The notes under the pieces: generated by a model
Databases searched by the model: none
Told to the model about the DNA's origin: nothing
The model's input: the letters and a program-made list of their open reading frames with translations, nothing else
Part shown: one piece after another, positions 24,348-31,026 of the stretch
Numbering within the stretch: position 1 is the stretch's first letter
Layout of the letters: the number at the start of each line of letters is the position of its first letter
Made by a program: the position numbers and the translations under genes
Origin: an archaeon
GTDB taxonomy: Archaea > Asgardarchaeota > Hermodarchaeia > Hermodarchaeales > Hermodarchaeaceae
Assembly (NCBI GenBank): GCA_016550425.1
Contig: JABXGS010000129.1
Location: 1 to 31,026, forward strand
DNA length: 31,026 nucleotides
Direction of reading: 5' to 3'

Positions 24348-25490
24348 TGCTGAGTTGAGATTATTCAAGATTTTGAGAGCTTTTTCGATGTCTTCAGGAG
24401 TATTGTAGAGGTGGGGTGAGAAGCGCATTAGTCCTTCTCGAAATGAAATGAAGACCTTTCCTTCCCTGAGGAGTTCATAAATTGCCTTATTCCGTTCTGG
24501 CTTTTTGTAACTGACTAAGATAATTGCTGAGCGTTTTGAGCCTCTTATCGGGCTTTTAACGTCATATTTTGAATGATCCAATCCTTTGATGAATTGGTCA
24601 ACAAGGTTGGAATTGTGCTTTTCAATAGCTTGGATTCCATGTCTAAGAAGCAGTTTCACGGATTCTGTCCAAGGAATGTAGTTGAAGAGATTGGCAGTTC
24701 CAAAAACATCGTACTGGGCTGCTCCAATTCCTGTGAGTATTTGGTAATCACGGATTTTGTTTAGCTCGCGGTCTCCCTGCATAGGAATCCAGTAGGCTTG
24801 ATTGTACTCTAGATTGTCAATATGCTCTCTCTTCATCCAAGCAAAACCGGTGGCATACGGTCCACATAACCATTTGTATCCGGTACACGTAAGGCCATCA
24901 GCAAGTACTTCCTTCACTTTGAATGGAATGCCACCTAATCCTTGTGTGACGTTTAATAGGTACATTATGTGGTGTTTCTTGCAAAGCTTACCGATGTCTT
25001 TTGCATTGATTTTGTATCCAGTAAATGAATCAACCCAGGTGACACAAAGAATTCTTGTTGCATCGGTGATAGCATTATTTAGGTCGTCAGGTTGAAGAAC
25101 GTCTTCCTCAGGTTGAATTTCTCTTACAGTTATTCCTTTTTTCCTAAGGTAGATCCAGGGTAAAATCGTGGCTGGAAAGTCTCCCTTAACAAGGAGCACT
25201 TCATCTCCTTTTTGTAATGGGATGCCATTGGCCCAGAGATGGAGACCATATGAGGCGCTGTTTCCTAAAATGATCTCTTCAGCTGGGGCGCTGATTAGCT
25301 GACCAAGAACTGCCTTAAGATTCTGCGGAGTATCGGCGAATATGGTTTCACTAATCTTGTAAGGTCTTGTGTTCCATTTGATAACTTCTTGAGCGGCTTC
25401 ATATGCAACTCGGGGCATTGCACCAAAACTGGAGGCATTAATCCAAGCTTTATCATGAAATGGACCAAAATCATCTACAAAGGAAGGCAA
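24342..25490 (-). CDS. Class V aminotransferase / cysteine desulfurase-like PLP enzyme
   Basis: 382 residues of PLP fold type I. The Schiff-base lysine is K206 in TCTGYKWLCGPYATGF. Other matches to the family are AEEIILGNSASYGLHLWANG, GDFPATILPWIYLRKKG and ITDATRILCVTWVDSFTGYKI. The position where the family has V-D-x-x-Q (the aspartate that grips the pyridine nitrogen) reads LNVTQGLG here, so N180 replaces aspartate. This would alter or weaken PLP chemistry. The likely reaction class is desulfurase, lyase or epimerase, unknown in detail. The start is TTG at 25490 with GGTTGTGAG close upstream. It diverges from the TIM-barrel gene across 123 bases. Confidence 0.87.
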   Translation of the reverse strand: MPSFVDDFGPFHDKAWINASSFGAMPRVAYEAAQEVIKWNTRPYKISETIFADTPQNLKAVLGQLISAPAEEIILGNSASYGLHLWANGIPLQKGDEVLLVKGDFPATILPWIYLRKKGITVREIQPEEDVLQPDDLNNAITDATRILCVTWVDSFTGYKINAKDIGKLCKKHHIMYLLNVTQGLGGIPFKVKEVLADGLTCTGYKWLCGPYATGFAWMKREHIDNLEYNQAYWIPMQGDRELNKIRDYQILTGIGAAQYDVFGTANLFNYIPWTESVKLLLRHGIQAIEKHNSNLVDQFIKGLDHSKYDVKSPIRGSKRSAIILVSYKKPERNKAIYELLREGKVFISFREGLMRFSPHLYNTPEDIEKALKILNNLNSAV

Positions 25491-25613
25491 AATCTCACAA
25501 CCTGGTTACTGTTGGGTGTTGCCTTGCTTAAGGCTTGCTTATTTCGAGATATCACTGAAGCATAAGCATCAAAAGCAAGCTACCGCTTCTAAAAACCTCG
25601 AAGGCATGGTCAC

Positions 25614-26456
25614 TTGAGTCGGCTTTCAATCACCACTCCACCATTGGCGGTCTTAATTGATCGTAGAGGATACGAATTAAATGCAATACTAGAAGTCATG
25701 CAGCGCATGCGAAAGGAGAAACTGGTTGATGGATTCGAGTTTCAAAACCTAGGAGAATGGGATAAATATGGACCACCCATGGATAAAGCAAAATTTAATT
25801 TCCGTACCAAGTTCTGGGAAATCTGTGAGAAATATACTATTGATGAGTTGGCTCAGATTTTACATGGTTCGGGCTTACCAATTCTTTCTATTCATGCGAA
25901 TCGCGATGTAGGTATTTGCTTATGTAGTGAGAAACGACGTGAAATTCGGCGAGGAAAACAGCTCATTCATGATTCCATGTATCTAGCCAACCAAGTCGAT
26001 GCAAAAGTATGTGTCTTCCACCTGTGGGACACTTGGAGAAAGCAATTTGATCCAGCCCAACTTATGCGAACTTTGGATTCGATTGCTAGCGAGTATCCAG
26101 GAATTAAGGCAGCTGTTGAAAATGTGCCAATCAATCTTGAGCAGAAAAGTCCCTTTGATGTTGTAAAAGACTTTGGATGGATTACACTTGACCTTCGGTG
26201 GGCTGGGATGTATAATGAACTCGAACGATTCGAAACAGTAAAACAGAAGATAGTAAATATTCATTTACGTGGTCGGTTGGAAGAGGAACAATGGATTATT
26301 CATCATGCTCCCTTTTCCTTGTCTGAGGCTCTAGCTTTGATTCAAAAGGACTGGAAGTATTCCGGTTTATTAACGATAGAGCCCGAGGGAGGCTTAAAGA
26401 ATGCATCTTGGACGAATTTCGCTTCAGCAATGAAGCAGCTCCCTATTTTGAGATAA
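25614..26456 (+). CDS. TIM-barrel sugar isomerase/endonuclease-like protein
   Basis: 280 residues resembling the xylose isomerase-like/AP endonuclease 2 TIM-barrel superfamily. Strand ends carry probable metal ligands: GFEFQNL, LPILSIHANRDVG, VDAKVCVFHLWDTW, GIKAAVENVP, GWITLDLRWAG, IVNIHLRGR and LLTIEPEGG. The sugar phosphate isomerase/epimerase subfamily is the nearest guess; the substrate is unknown. It is cytoplasmic, with no signal peptide. The TTG at 25614 is the likely start; an ATG just upstream is in another frame and stops at once. It converges on the tandem GNAT gene with a 17-base gap. Confidence 0.78.
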   Translation: MSRLSITTPPLAVLIDRRGYELNAILEVMQRMRKEKLVDGFEFQNLGEWDKYGPPMDKAKFNFRTKFWEICEKYTIDELAQILHGSGLPILSIHANRDVGICLCSEKRREIRRGKQLIHDSMYLANQVDAKVCVFHLWDTWRKQFDPAQLMRTLDSIASEYPGIKAAVENVPINLEQKSPFDVVKDFGWITLDLRWAGMYNELERFETVKQKIVNIHLRGRLEEEQWIIHHAPFSLSEALALIQKDWKYSGLLTIEPEGGLKNASWTNFASAMKQLPILR

Positions 26457-26473
26457 ATTCATCTTGTAGGAAA

Positions 26474-27364
26474 TTAAAATCTGAACCGCTTCTGCATATA
26501 ATATTCCTTGATTGGAGGAGGATAGCCATCAGAGACTCCAAAGATCTCATAGTCGAGTTTCTGAAAGAATTTAGGTGATTGGAATGAATAGACTGGCAGA
26601 AGTGCAGCTTGGCAGCCATTTTCATGGGCTTTCTTCTCAGCAGCTAGCAAAAGCCTTTTTCCGTGTCCCTGACTTCGGTAGTTTTCATGAACCCACATCC
26701 GTGCAATATACATTGCTCCAAGAGTAGTTTCTCCAAGAATCCCCCCTATGACATCGTTTTGTTCGTTTTTTAAGACGAATTTGATTTCCAGTTCGGGGTG
26801 GTGCTTGCGGAGATCTCCGACATGTTCGTTAACGTATTCGGTTAATCCTGCTTGAACGGTGTTTATTGCTTCTTTTGATGAATCTTCGGTTAATGTAAAT
26901 CCCTGTTTAATCAAACTTTGTTCTGAATCTGAGGGCGTTGAGTCAAGCTGTTTCATGAGAACATACTCCGTGATTCCATCGGTGTAGACATTACAGATTC
27001 CGAGTACTTGGAATCCAATGCTTTGGTAGAATTCGGGAGCCTGAAAATCAAAGGTCCATGTCTGGCAAGTTGAATACCCCTTTTTCTTGCCAATCTTTTC
27101 CGCTTCGAGAATGAGTGCTCTTCCGAGTCCTTGTCGTCGGTACTTTTTATCGACCCATAAAATTTCTAGGTGCATAACTCCTACTAACATGCTGGTAATC
27201 ACACCACCGATTATCTTTCCTTCTTCGTTTCGCAGGATTAAACTGATATCGGGTGTCGGAATATCTAAACCACCGCTTGGGAAGGCCTTATTGTAGTCTT
27301 CGAGTCCCTTTTTTGCGATGTTCATTTCTTCTTCTGAGGGCTTACCATCAATGGTTAAAGGCAA
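26474..27364 (-). CDS. Tandem GNAT acetyltransferase (two domains)
   Basis: 296 residues forming two GNAT domains in a row. The first (about 1-140) has GKIIGGVITSMLVGVMHLEI then the acetyl-CoA loop RRQGLGRALILEAEKIGKKK. The second (about 150-296) has NDVIGGILGETTLGAMYIAR then RSQGHGKRLLLAAEKKAHEN. Each ends with FY/FFQ-[SK]-[IL]-[GD]-[FY]-[EQ]-[VI]-[FL]-G and a short strand, and the domains are clearly homologous (internal duplication and fusion). Both loops look able to bind acetyl-CoA. The substrate is unknown. The start is TTG at 27364 with GGAGG ten bases upstream. Confidence 0.87.
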   Translation of the reverse strand: MPLTIDGKPSEEEMNIAKKGLEDYNKAFPSGGLDIPTPDISLILRNEEGKIIGGVITSMLVGVMHLEILWVDKKYRRQGLGRALILEAEKIGKKKGYSTCQTWTFDFQAPEFYQSIGFQVLGICNVYTDGITEYVLMKQLDSTPSDSEQSLIKQGFTLTEDSSKEAINTVQAGLTEYVNEHVGDLRKHHPELEIKFVLKNEQNDVIGGILGETTLGAMYIARMWVHENYRSQGHGKRLLLAAEKKAHENGCQAALLPVYSFQSPKFFQKLDYEIFGVSDGYPPPIKEYYMQKRFRF

Positions 27365-27415
27365 GTGATTGCAACCTCCTGGATGAGGAATATAACTTCA
27401 AGGAATCAGTATTTG

Positions 27416-27580
27416 CTACGGACTAGAGTTAAACACTCGCTCTATTAACTTTCGGGCTTCAAGACCTAACTTTACTGTCGTGAAATAACAGGAAATGGAT
27501 CCCTCAAACGTCCCCTCCAATTCCTTATGCACAAGGGTCAGTGTATTCATAGAAAACAGCTGGTCTTCCTTCTTGAGCAC
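27416..27580 (-). CDS. Possible small gene in a 350-base gap
   Basis: Read by hand within the gap 27365-27717, which otherwise holds nothing I recognise. From GTG 27580 the frame gives 54 residues (VLKKEDQLFSMNTLTLVHKE ... LGLEARKLIERVFNSSP); an inner ATG at 27550 gives 44. The sequence looks protein-like and helical, but has no family match I can name. A TTAAATA box on the minus strand at 27609-27615 is about 30 bases before the GTG, which would make a nearly leaderless transcript. There is no good ribosome binding site. It may instead be the tail of a decayed gene. Confidence 0.3.
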   Translation of the reverse strand: MLKKEDQLFSMNTLTLVHKELEGTFEGSISCYFTTVKLGLEARKLIERVFNSSP

Positions 27581-27717
27581 TTTCAGAATATCCTATTTCA
27601 ACTTGTCCTATTTAACTTTCTCAATATTAACGCCTTTTTACCCTCAGGATGCAGAGTGTGAATTCGGCAAATCATAAATTTTCTTAAACTAATAGGCGTG
27701 GCTTAGGCGTACTAGAA

Positions 27718-27939
27718 TTAATCAGAATAATCTTCAAGTGGGCACCAATCGGGAATGGTAAATCCTTCTTTGATTAGATCATCGAAGCTAATAATGAATT
27801 TAGCACCTGTTACGAGACTGGGATTATTACAGTAGAGTGCCATCGTTCCACTCCCTGATTCGCCTTGATTGCGAACGTAGGGACATTCGATGCAATTCTC
27901 AACAACAATGAGTTTCCTTTTTGTTTCACATTCAGTCAT
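27718..27939 (-). CDS. Small Cys-rich metal-binding protein
   Basis: 73 residues with a cysteine pattern ENCIECPY ... LYCNNPS ... IPDWCPLED, i.e. C-x2-C-P, a middle cysteine and a closing W-C-P-L. This pattern recurs in small uncharacterised archaeal and phage proteins and could bind zinc or an iron-sulfur cluster; function is unknown. The ATG at 27939 is preferred over the GTG at 27948: a TATA-like CTTATAT lies at 27961-27967, about 26 bases from the ATG, giving a leaderless transcript. Divergent from the OYE gene. Confidence 0.72.
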   Translation of the reverse strand: MTECETKRKLIVVENCIECPYVRNQGESGSGTMALYCNNPSLVTGAKFIISFDDLIKEGFTIPDWCPLEDYSD

Positions 27940-27960
27940 TGGTTTCACATCCCGTGCTGA

Positions 27961-27967
27961 ATATAAG
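27961..27967 (-). promoter_or_regulatory. TATA box of the small Cys-rich gene
   Basis: CTTATAT on the minus strand. The expected start point is about 27938, at the ATG 27939, which supports that start over the upstream GTG. Confidence 0.4.
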
Positions 27968-28083
27968 AGTGTAGGCGAGAGGTTCCGTTACAAAAGTGTA
28001 TAGGTATTGCGAGATGACCAGCAATTCCGGTTCCTTTTTATCGTGCAAGTTCACCAACTCGAGCTATCAGAGCAGGAGTAAAG

Positions 28084-29058
28084 ATGATGCCATCTGTTTT
28101 AGATCCTATCAAAGTGAAAGGGCTGTTTTTCAAGAACCGGTTGGTCATGCCACCTATGCAAGGGGATCACGCTACTGTTGAGGGAGGCGTAACTGCGAAG
28201 CTTTTACAATTCTATGAACAACGGGCTGAAGCACTTGGATTAATTATTGTGGAACACAGTTATGTCAATCTCCATGGACAGCTTAGTAAACGGCAACTGG
28301 GGATTTATGATGATCATTTGGTTCCGGGGTTAAAGGAATTGGTGAAACGCATTCAGCCTTATAATACCCGCATTGTGTTACAGTTGAATCATGCTGGCGC
28401 AAAAGCCCCATCAAGATTAGGAATTGGGTCAGTATCCGCCTCTCCTCTTGAAGGCGCTCGTGAACTAAGTGCCGAGGAGGTTCAAATGCTTCCCTATACA
28501 TTTGGTCGAGCAGCCGAACGTGCTATAGATGCTGGGTTTGATGGAGTGGAAATTCATGGGGCTCATGGCTTCTTATTGAATCAGTTTTATTCTCCCATAA
28601 CTAACCAACGTAACGATGAGTATGGAGGGAGTTTGGATAATCGCATCCGGTTACCATTGGAAGTGGTACGTGAGGTAAAGAAGAAAATTGGAACTCGCCT
28701 ACTATTATATCGCTTGGGTTCAGTTGATTTAGCGTTGATGGGAACCCAAATCGATGATTCTCAATATTTCGGGAAAGCCCTTGTAAACGCAGGAGTGGAT
28801 ATTTTGGATATTTCTGGGGGATTGTGTGGAGGGGCACCAGCTGAACTCGCAGTAGGAGAAGGCTTCTTTGTTCCTCAAGCAGAAGCTATTAAGGCTCATG
28901 TTGATGTTCCAGTGATTGGCGTAGGAGGGGTGAAAACGCCCCAGTTTGCTGATCAAGCGATTCGGGAGGGACGTGTTGATTTCATTGCTATCGGTCGGTC
29001 TTTGCGTAAAGATCCAGATTGGGCGATAAAGGCATTGAAATTCTTGAAGGCCCAATAA
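28084..29058 (+). CDS. NADH:flavin oxidoreductase, Old Yellow Enzyme family
   Basis: 324 residues of the FMN-binding TIM barrel. Typical landmarks: LFFKNRLVMPPMQG near the start, IVLQLNHAGAKAP, the AAERAIDAGFDGVEIHGAHGFLLNQF segment with the substrate-binding histidines (HGAH), SPITNQRNDEYGGSLDNR, and the FMN phosphate-binding VPVIGVGGVKTPQFAD and DFIAIGRSLRKDP. It reduces activated C=C bonds or related substrates with NAD(P)H. It lacks the extra C-terminal iron-sulfur and FAD parts of enoate or trimethylamine-type enzymes, so it is the short form. Start ATG 28084 with GGAG five bases before it. It is followed by a broken SagB-like gene starting 10 bases downstream. Confidence 0.92.
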   Translation: MMPSVLDPIKVKGLFFKNRLVMPPMQGDHATVEGGVTAKLLQFYEQRAEALGLIIVEHSYVNLHGQLSKRQLGIYDDHLVPGLKELVKRIQPYNTRIVLQLNHAGAKAPSRLGIGSVSASPLEGARELSAEEVQMLPYTFGRAAERAIDAGFDGVEIHGAHGFLLNQFYSPITNQRNDEYGGSLDNRIRLPLEVVREVKKKIGTRLLLYRLGSVDLALMGTQIDDSQYFGKALVNAGVDILDISGGLCGGAPAELAVGEGFFVPQAEAIKAHVDVPVIGVGGVKTPQFADQAIREGRVDFIAIGRSLRKDPDWAIKALKFLKAQ

Positions 29059-29068
29059 AGGTTGTAAA

Positions 29069-29328
29069 ATGCCTGAAAATCTCGGAGACGAATTTCACCT
29101 AGATACTAAATATGATAGAGCAAAAATGCCTTGAGGAACGCTGGATCTGTATCAGCGCTCTCTTGCTTACAAGAACTATGATAAGGCGTACAAGATTGTG
29201 ATGCCTTCTCCTGATAAAACTGATGGACTAGGATTGGGCTAGGAAGCTTTCAAGTGGCAGCATTTTTCGATGATGAAGTAAACCAAATGTTACACCTTGA
29301 TGACAAGACAAAGGCGTCCTTTATCTAA
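29069..29328 (+). pseudogene. Broken SagB/ThcOx-type nitroreductase
   Basis: Read by hand. From ATG 29069 the frame gives 21 codons (LGDEFHLDTKYDRAKMP at the end) then TGA; it continues in frame with LDLYQRSLAYKNYDKAYKIV and a second stop at 29240, then EAFKWQHF. These look like the opening of SagB-type dehydrogenases (F-x-x-x-TKY-x-R-x-x-M; an LWEA-[IF]-K-x-R-R block). In another frame 29254-29328 reads VAAFFDDEVNQMLHLDDKTK, like the C-terminal AF-[YN]-DDEVNKLLGLDG of the same family. So both ends remain, in different frames with stops, and the roughly 150 central residues including the FMN core are gone. It lies 10 bases after the OYE gene, so it was perhaps once its operon partner. The family matches are from memory. 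Confidence 0.6.
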
Positions 29329-29359
29329 GTGTGGTAGAGAAGTGCAAATAAAAGGAAAC

Positions 29360-29384
29360 CATGAGGTGAAAATCGCACCTCATG
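29360..29384 (-). terminator. Hairpin after the MFS gene
   Basis: CATGAGGTG and CACCTCATG pair perfectly over nine bases with a seven-base loop. On the minus strand the hairpin follows the stop codon of the MFS gene by 11 bases, and is followed by a T-rich run (GTTTCCTTTTATTT), a terminator-like layout. The same GAGGTG resembles a Shine-Dalgarno on the plus strand, but no start follows. Confidence 0.5.
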
Positions 29385-29395
29385 AATTGGTTCAA

Positions 29396-30694
29396 TTATT
29401 TTTTCTGAGGGTTTCGGATTCGGTACAACAGTATCGCTAGAATCACTGCAATAATTGCCAATACACCTGTGATGACAAAGGCAAACATGTAGCTTCCAGT
29501 GAAGTCCACAATTAACCCAGCTGCGAGAGCTCCTATGATGCCGGCAACTCCGTAAGCGGTGAAGAGGACGCCATAATTCGATCCGACATTCTTTGTTCCG
29601 TAGTAGTCAGCTGTGGATGAGGGGAAGAGGGCGAAATTTCCGCCAAAACAGAATCCCACAAGTGATGCAACGGTCATGACCACAATCCAGGTTGCGTTGG
29701 TCGTGCTGAGGAAGGCGAAGGTGAACATGCCAATTGTTAAGAGGGTGAACATCAGCACCATGGTTGTGACGCGACCGATTCGATCAGAGACAGCGCCCCA
29801 TACGATTCGTCCTAAGGCGTTGAAAATAGACATAACTCCGACAATGATTGTGGCGATGAAAGGCCATTCCGGAAGACTGGCAGTGAGCGGGTCGATTGCT
29901 GCTGCAGCGGATTTAACATTACCAAGGGTCATGAGACCTGCAGTTGCTGCAAAGAGAAACATGAACCAAAGTAACCAGAACACAACGTTGACAACGATTT
30001 CGCGAGGAACGTAATTCTTCCCTACTGCTTCAGCTGTTTTCTCTTGGGGAATATATCCTGACGGTGTCCAACCAGCTGGGGGATTGGTTAACAGTTGGGA
30101 ACCAAATACGACGAGAACGATATATAGGATGCCAAGGGCAAGGAATGCACCTCCCACAAATGGAAAGATATTTGGTAAGAGGAGAAGCCAAGTTTCAACA
30201 TACCCCATGACAAGGGCACCTGCTCCAAATCCAGCAACAGCTATACCTGTGATGAGCCCCTTTTTGTCAGGGAACCATTTGACTAACGCTGCTATGGGGC
30301 AGACATAAGCAAATCCGATACCAGCACCAGCAATAATTCCATATGTTAGAACTAACCAAAACGTGCCAATCAGGGAATTACCTTGACTGACGATATCCAC
30401 GAGCCCGGCAAGTAGATAGCCAAGTCCAAGTAGGATACCGCCGATTGTAGCCACTTTTCGTGGGCCGATGCGGTCTTGCCAGCGGCCCGCAAAAATCATG
30501 AAAAGTGCGAAGGATGCTAATCCAGCTGCAAAGGGTAATTGGGTCCAAAGTGATGGCCAGTTATAGATACCTCCTCGCAGTGCGGTTTGGAAGATTGACC
30601 AAGCGTAAATTGAACCGAGGCACACTTGAATTATCAAAGCACCAAGTACTACCAGATAACGGCGAGAGAAACTACCTTCCGTATCTTCTGACAT
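29396..30694 (-). CDS. Oxalate/formate antiporter-family MFS transporter
   Basis: 432 residues with about twelve membrane helices. The opening RRYLVVLGALIIQVCLGSIYAWSIF and the FALFMIFAGRWQDRIGPRKV loop, then the GIIAGAGIGFAYVCPIAALVKWFPDKKG segment, are diagnostic of the OFA subfamily of MFS. Members exchange oxalate/formate or carry other small carboxylates. The C-terminal half has ALGRIVWGAVSDRIGR, a second MFS loop. The actual substrate is uncertain because the OFA group is broad. No oxalate-decarboxylase or formyl-CoA transferase gene is nearby. Start ATG 30694 without an evident ribosome binding site. A hairpin terminator follows. Confidence 0.9.
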   Translation of the reverse strand: MSEDTEGSFSRRYLVVLGALIIQVCLGSIYAWSIFQTALRGGIYNWPSLWTQLPFAAGLASFALFMIFAGRWQDRIGPRKVATIGGILLGLGYLLAGLVDIVSQGNSLIGTFWLVLTYGIIAGAGIGFAYVCPIAALVKWFPDKKGLITGIAVAGFGAGALVMGYVETWLLLLPNIFPFVGGAFLALGILYIVLVVFGSQLLTNPPAGWTPSGYIPQEKTAEAVGKNYVPREIVVNVVFWLLWFMFLFAATAGLMTLGNVKSAAAAIDPLTASLPEWPFIATIIVGVMSIFNALGRIVWGAVSDRIGRVTTMVLMFTLLTIGMFTFAFLSTTNATWIVVMTVASLVGFCFGGNFALFPSSTADYYGTKNVGSNYGVLFTAYGVAGIIGALAAGLIVDFTGSYMFAFVITGVLAIIAVILAILLYRIRNPQKK

Positions 30695-30813
30695 ATCTGT
30701 TCACAACACGTTTTTCTGAGTAGTTTACACTAAAAGTGCAGAATTGAGTTCCTCAAATAAGTGTTCGGCACCATCCAGAAAATAAAGCAGTCTTTCGAAT
30801 TAGTAGCTCTAAC

Positions 30814-31026
30814 TTATTGATGATTTTGAAGATTTATCTCAAAGTAGGCTTCGATCGGAATGAGCAACTTCTTTTCACGAAGTTTGAAAATCGCGTTTAA
30901 GAGTTCGACTGGATTGTTTTGCACAGTTTTTAGATATGCGTTTACAATTTCAGAAAGAAACACTGTAGGACGTTCTTTTGTTAGTTCTATGGCTACAAAA
31001 TGAAGTCGATTTTCAAGATTTGATAA
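30814..31026 (-). CDS. Unknown protein, C-terminal part (5' end outside window)
   Basis: Read by hand: the frame is open from the window edge for 70 residues and ends at TAA (30814-30816). It is helical and polar (LENRLHFVAIELTKERPTVF ... LLNAIFKLREKKLLIPIEAY), without cysteine clusters or membrane helix. The L-x-x-x-I-x-x-L-x-x-K-x-L-I ending looks a little like a winged-helix or helical-bundle edge, but I do not recognise the family. The 119 bases down to the MFS start contain that gene's promoter region and no other gene. Confidence 0.65.
   Translation of the reverse strand, partial: LSNLENRLHFVAIELTKERPTVFLSEIVNAYLKTVQNNPVELLNAIFKLREKKLLIPIEAYFEINLQNHQ

Noticed and set aside
27495..27677. 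60-codon plus-strand frame in the gap
   Set aside because: Serine- and threonine-rich shadow sequence without a ribosome site; the minus-strand frame here looks more protein-like.
29365..29390. GAGGTG on the plus strand as a ribosome binding site
   Set aside because: No start codon with an open frame follows; it is one arm of the perfect hairpin after the MFS gene.

Overview
This window looks like a piece of an Asgard archaeon genome (Thorarchaeota- or Lokiarchaeota-like; this placement is inference). Supporting signs are two Ras/Rab-like small GTPases, Cache-HAMP membrane receptors carrying TPR, VWA and HEAT modules, a PH-like protein with a zinc ribbon, twin PRC-barrels, a double-HTH Lrp regulator, and archaeal BRE/TATA promoter elements together with GGAGG/GGTG ribosome binding sites. 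Many genes seem to start at TTG or GTG. I see no rRNA, tRNA, CRISPR array, insertion sequence or phage gene.

Layout. 1-5.3 kb: the end of a ferredoxin, an alpha-helical repeat protein, an MFS carrier, a coiled-coil protein and a DMT (EamA) carrier. 5.3-10.9 kb, all on the minus strand: two very large Cache-HAMP receptors, transcribed in the order TPR-VWA receptor then zinc-ribbon/HEAT receptor, followed by a Ras-like GTPase with degenerate motifs. 11.1-13.0 kb, divergent: a membrane-anchored family 5 solute-binding protein whose two halves are in swapped order, i.e. an apparent circular permutation. 13.0-17.8 kb: SpeA-type arginine decarboxylase with a cupin, a TPR protein, a PfkB kinase and a two-TM exported protein. 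17.9-19.3 kb: a 33-residue zinc-knuckle microprotein, a PH-like/zinc-ribbon protein and a canonical Rab-like GTPase. 19.4-24.3 kb: GNAT, nitroreductase, AlaX plus a PNPOx-like protein, an Lrp-type regulator plus membrane-tethered methyltransferase, and a PRC-barrel protein. 24.3-31.0 kb: class V PLP enzyme, TIM-barrel protein, tandem GNAT, small Cys-rich proteins, OYE-type flavoenzyme, a broken SagB-type nitroreductase, an oxalate/formate-type MFS carrier and the end of an unknown gene.

The most interesting block is 5.3-13.0 kb. Two receptors share the same extracellular sensor type and HAMP but lack any kinase, cyclase or methyl-accepting output. They end instead in protein-interaction scaffolds (TPR+VWA; zinc ribbon+HEAT) and sit next to a GTPase that appears to have lost its switch residues, with a permuted binding protein diverging from them. 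This may be a ligand-sensing pathway that signals through scaffold assembly and a GTPase-fold partner. That is a hypothesis from domains and gene order only.

Three genes cut by the window edges or lying in gaps were read by hand: the ferredoxin (3-212), the partial gene at 30814-31026 and the microprotein at 17877-17978. A pseudogene (29069-29328) was recognised from residual SagB-like sequence in two frames.
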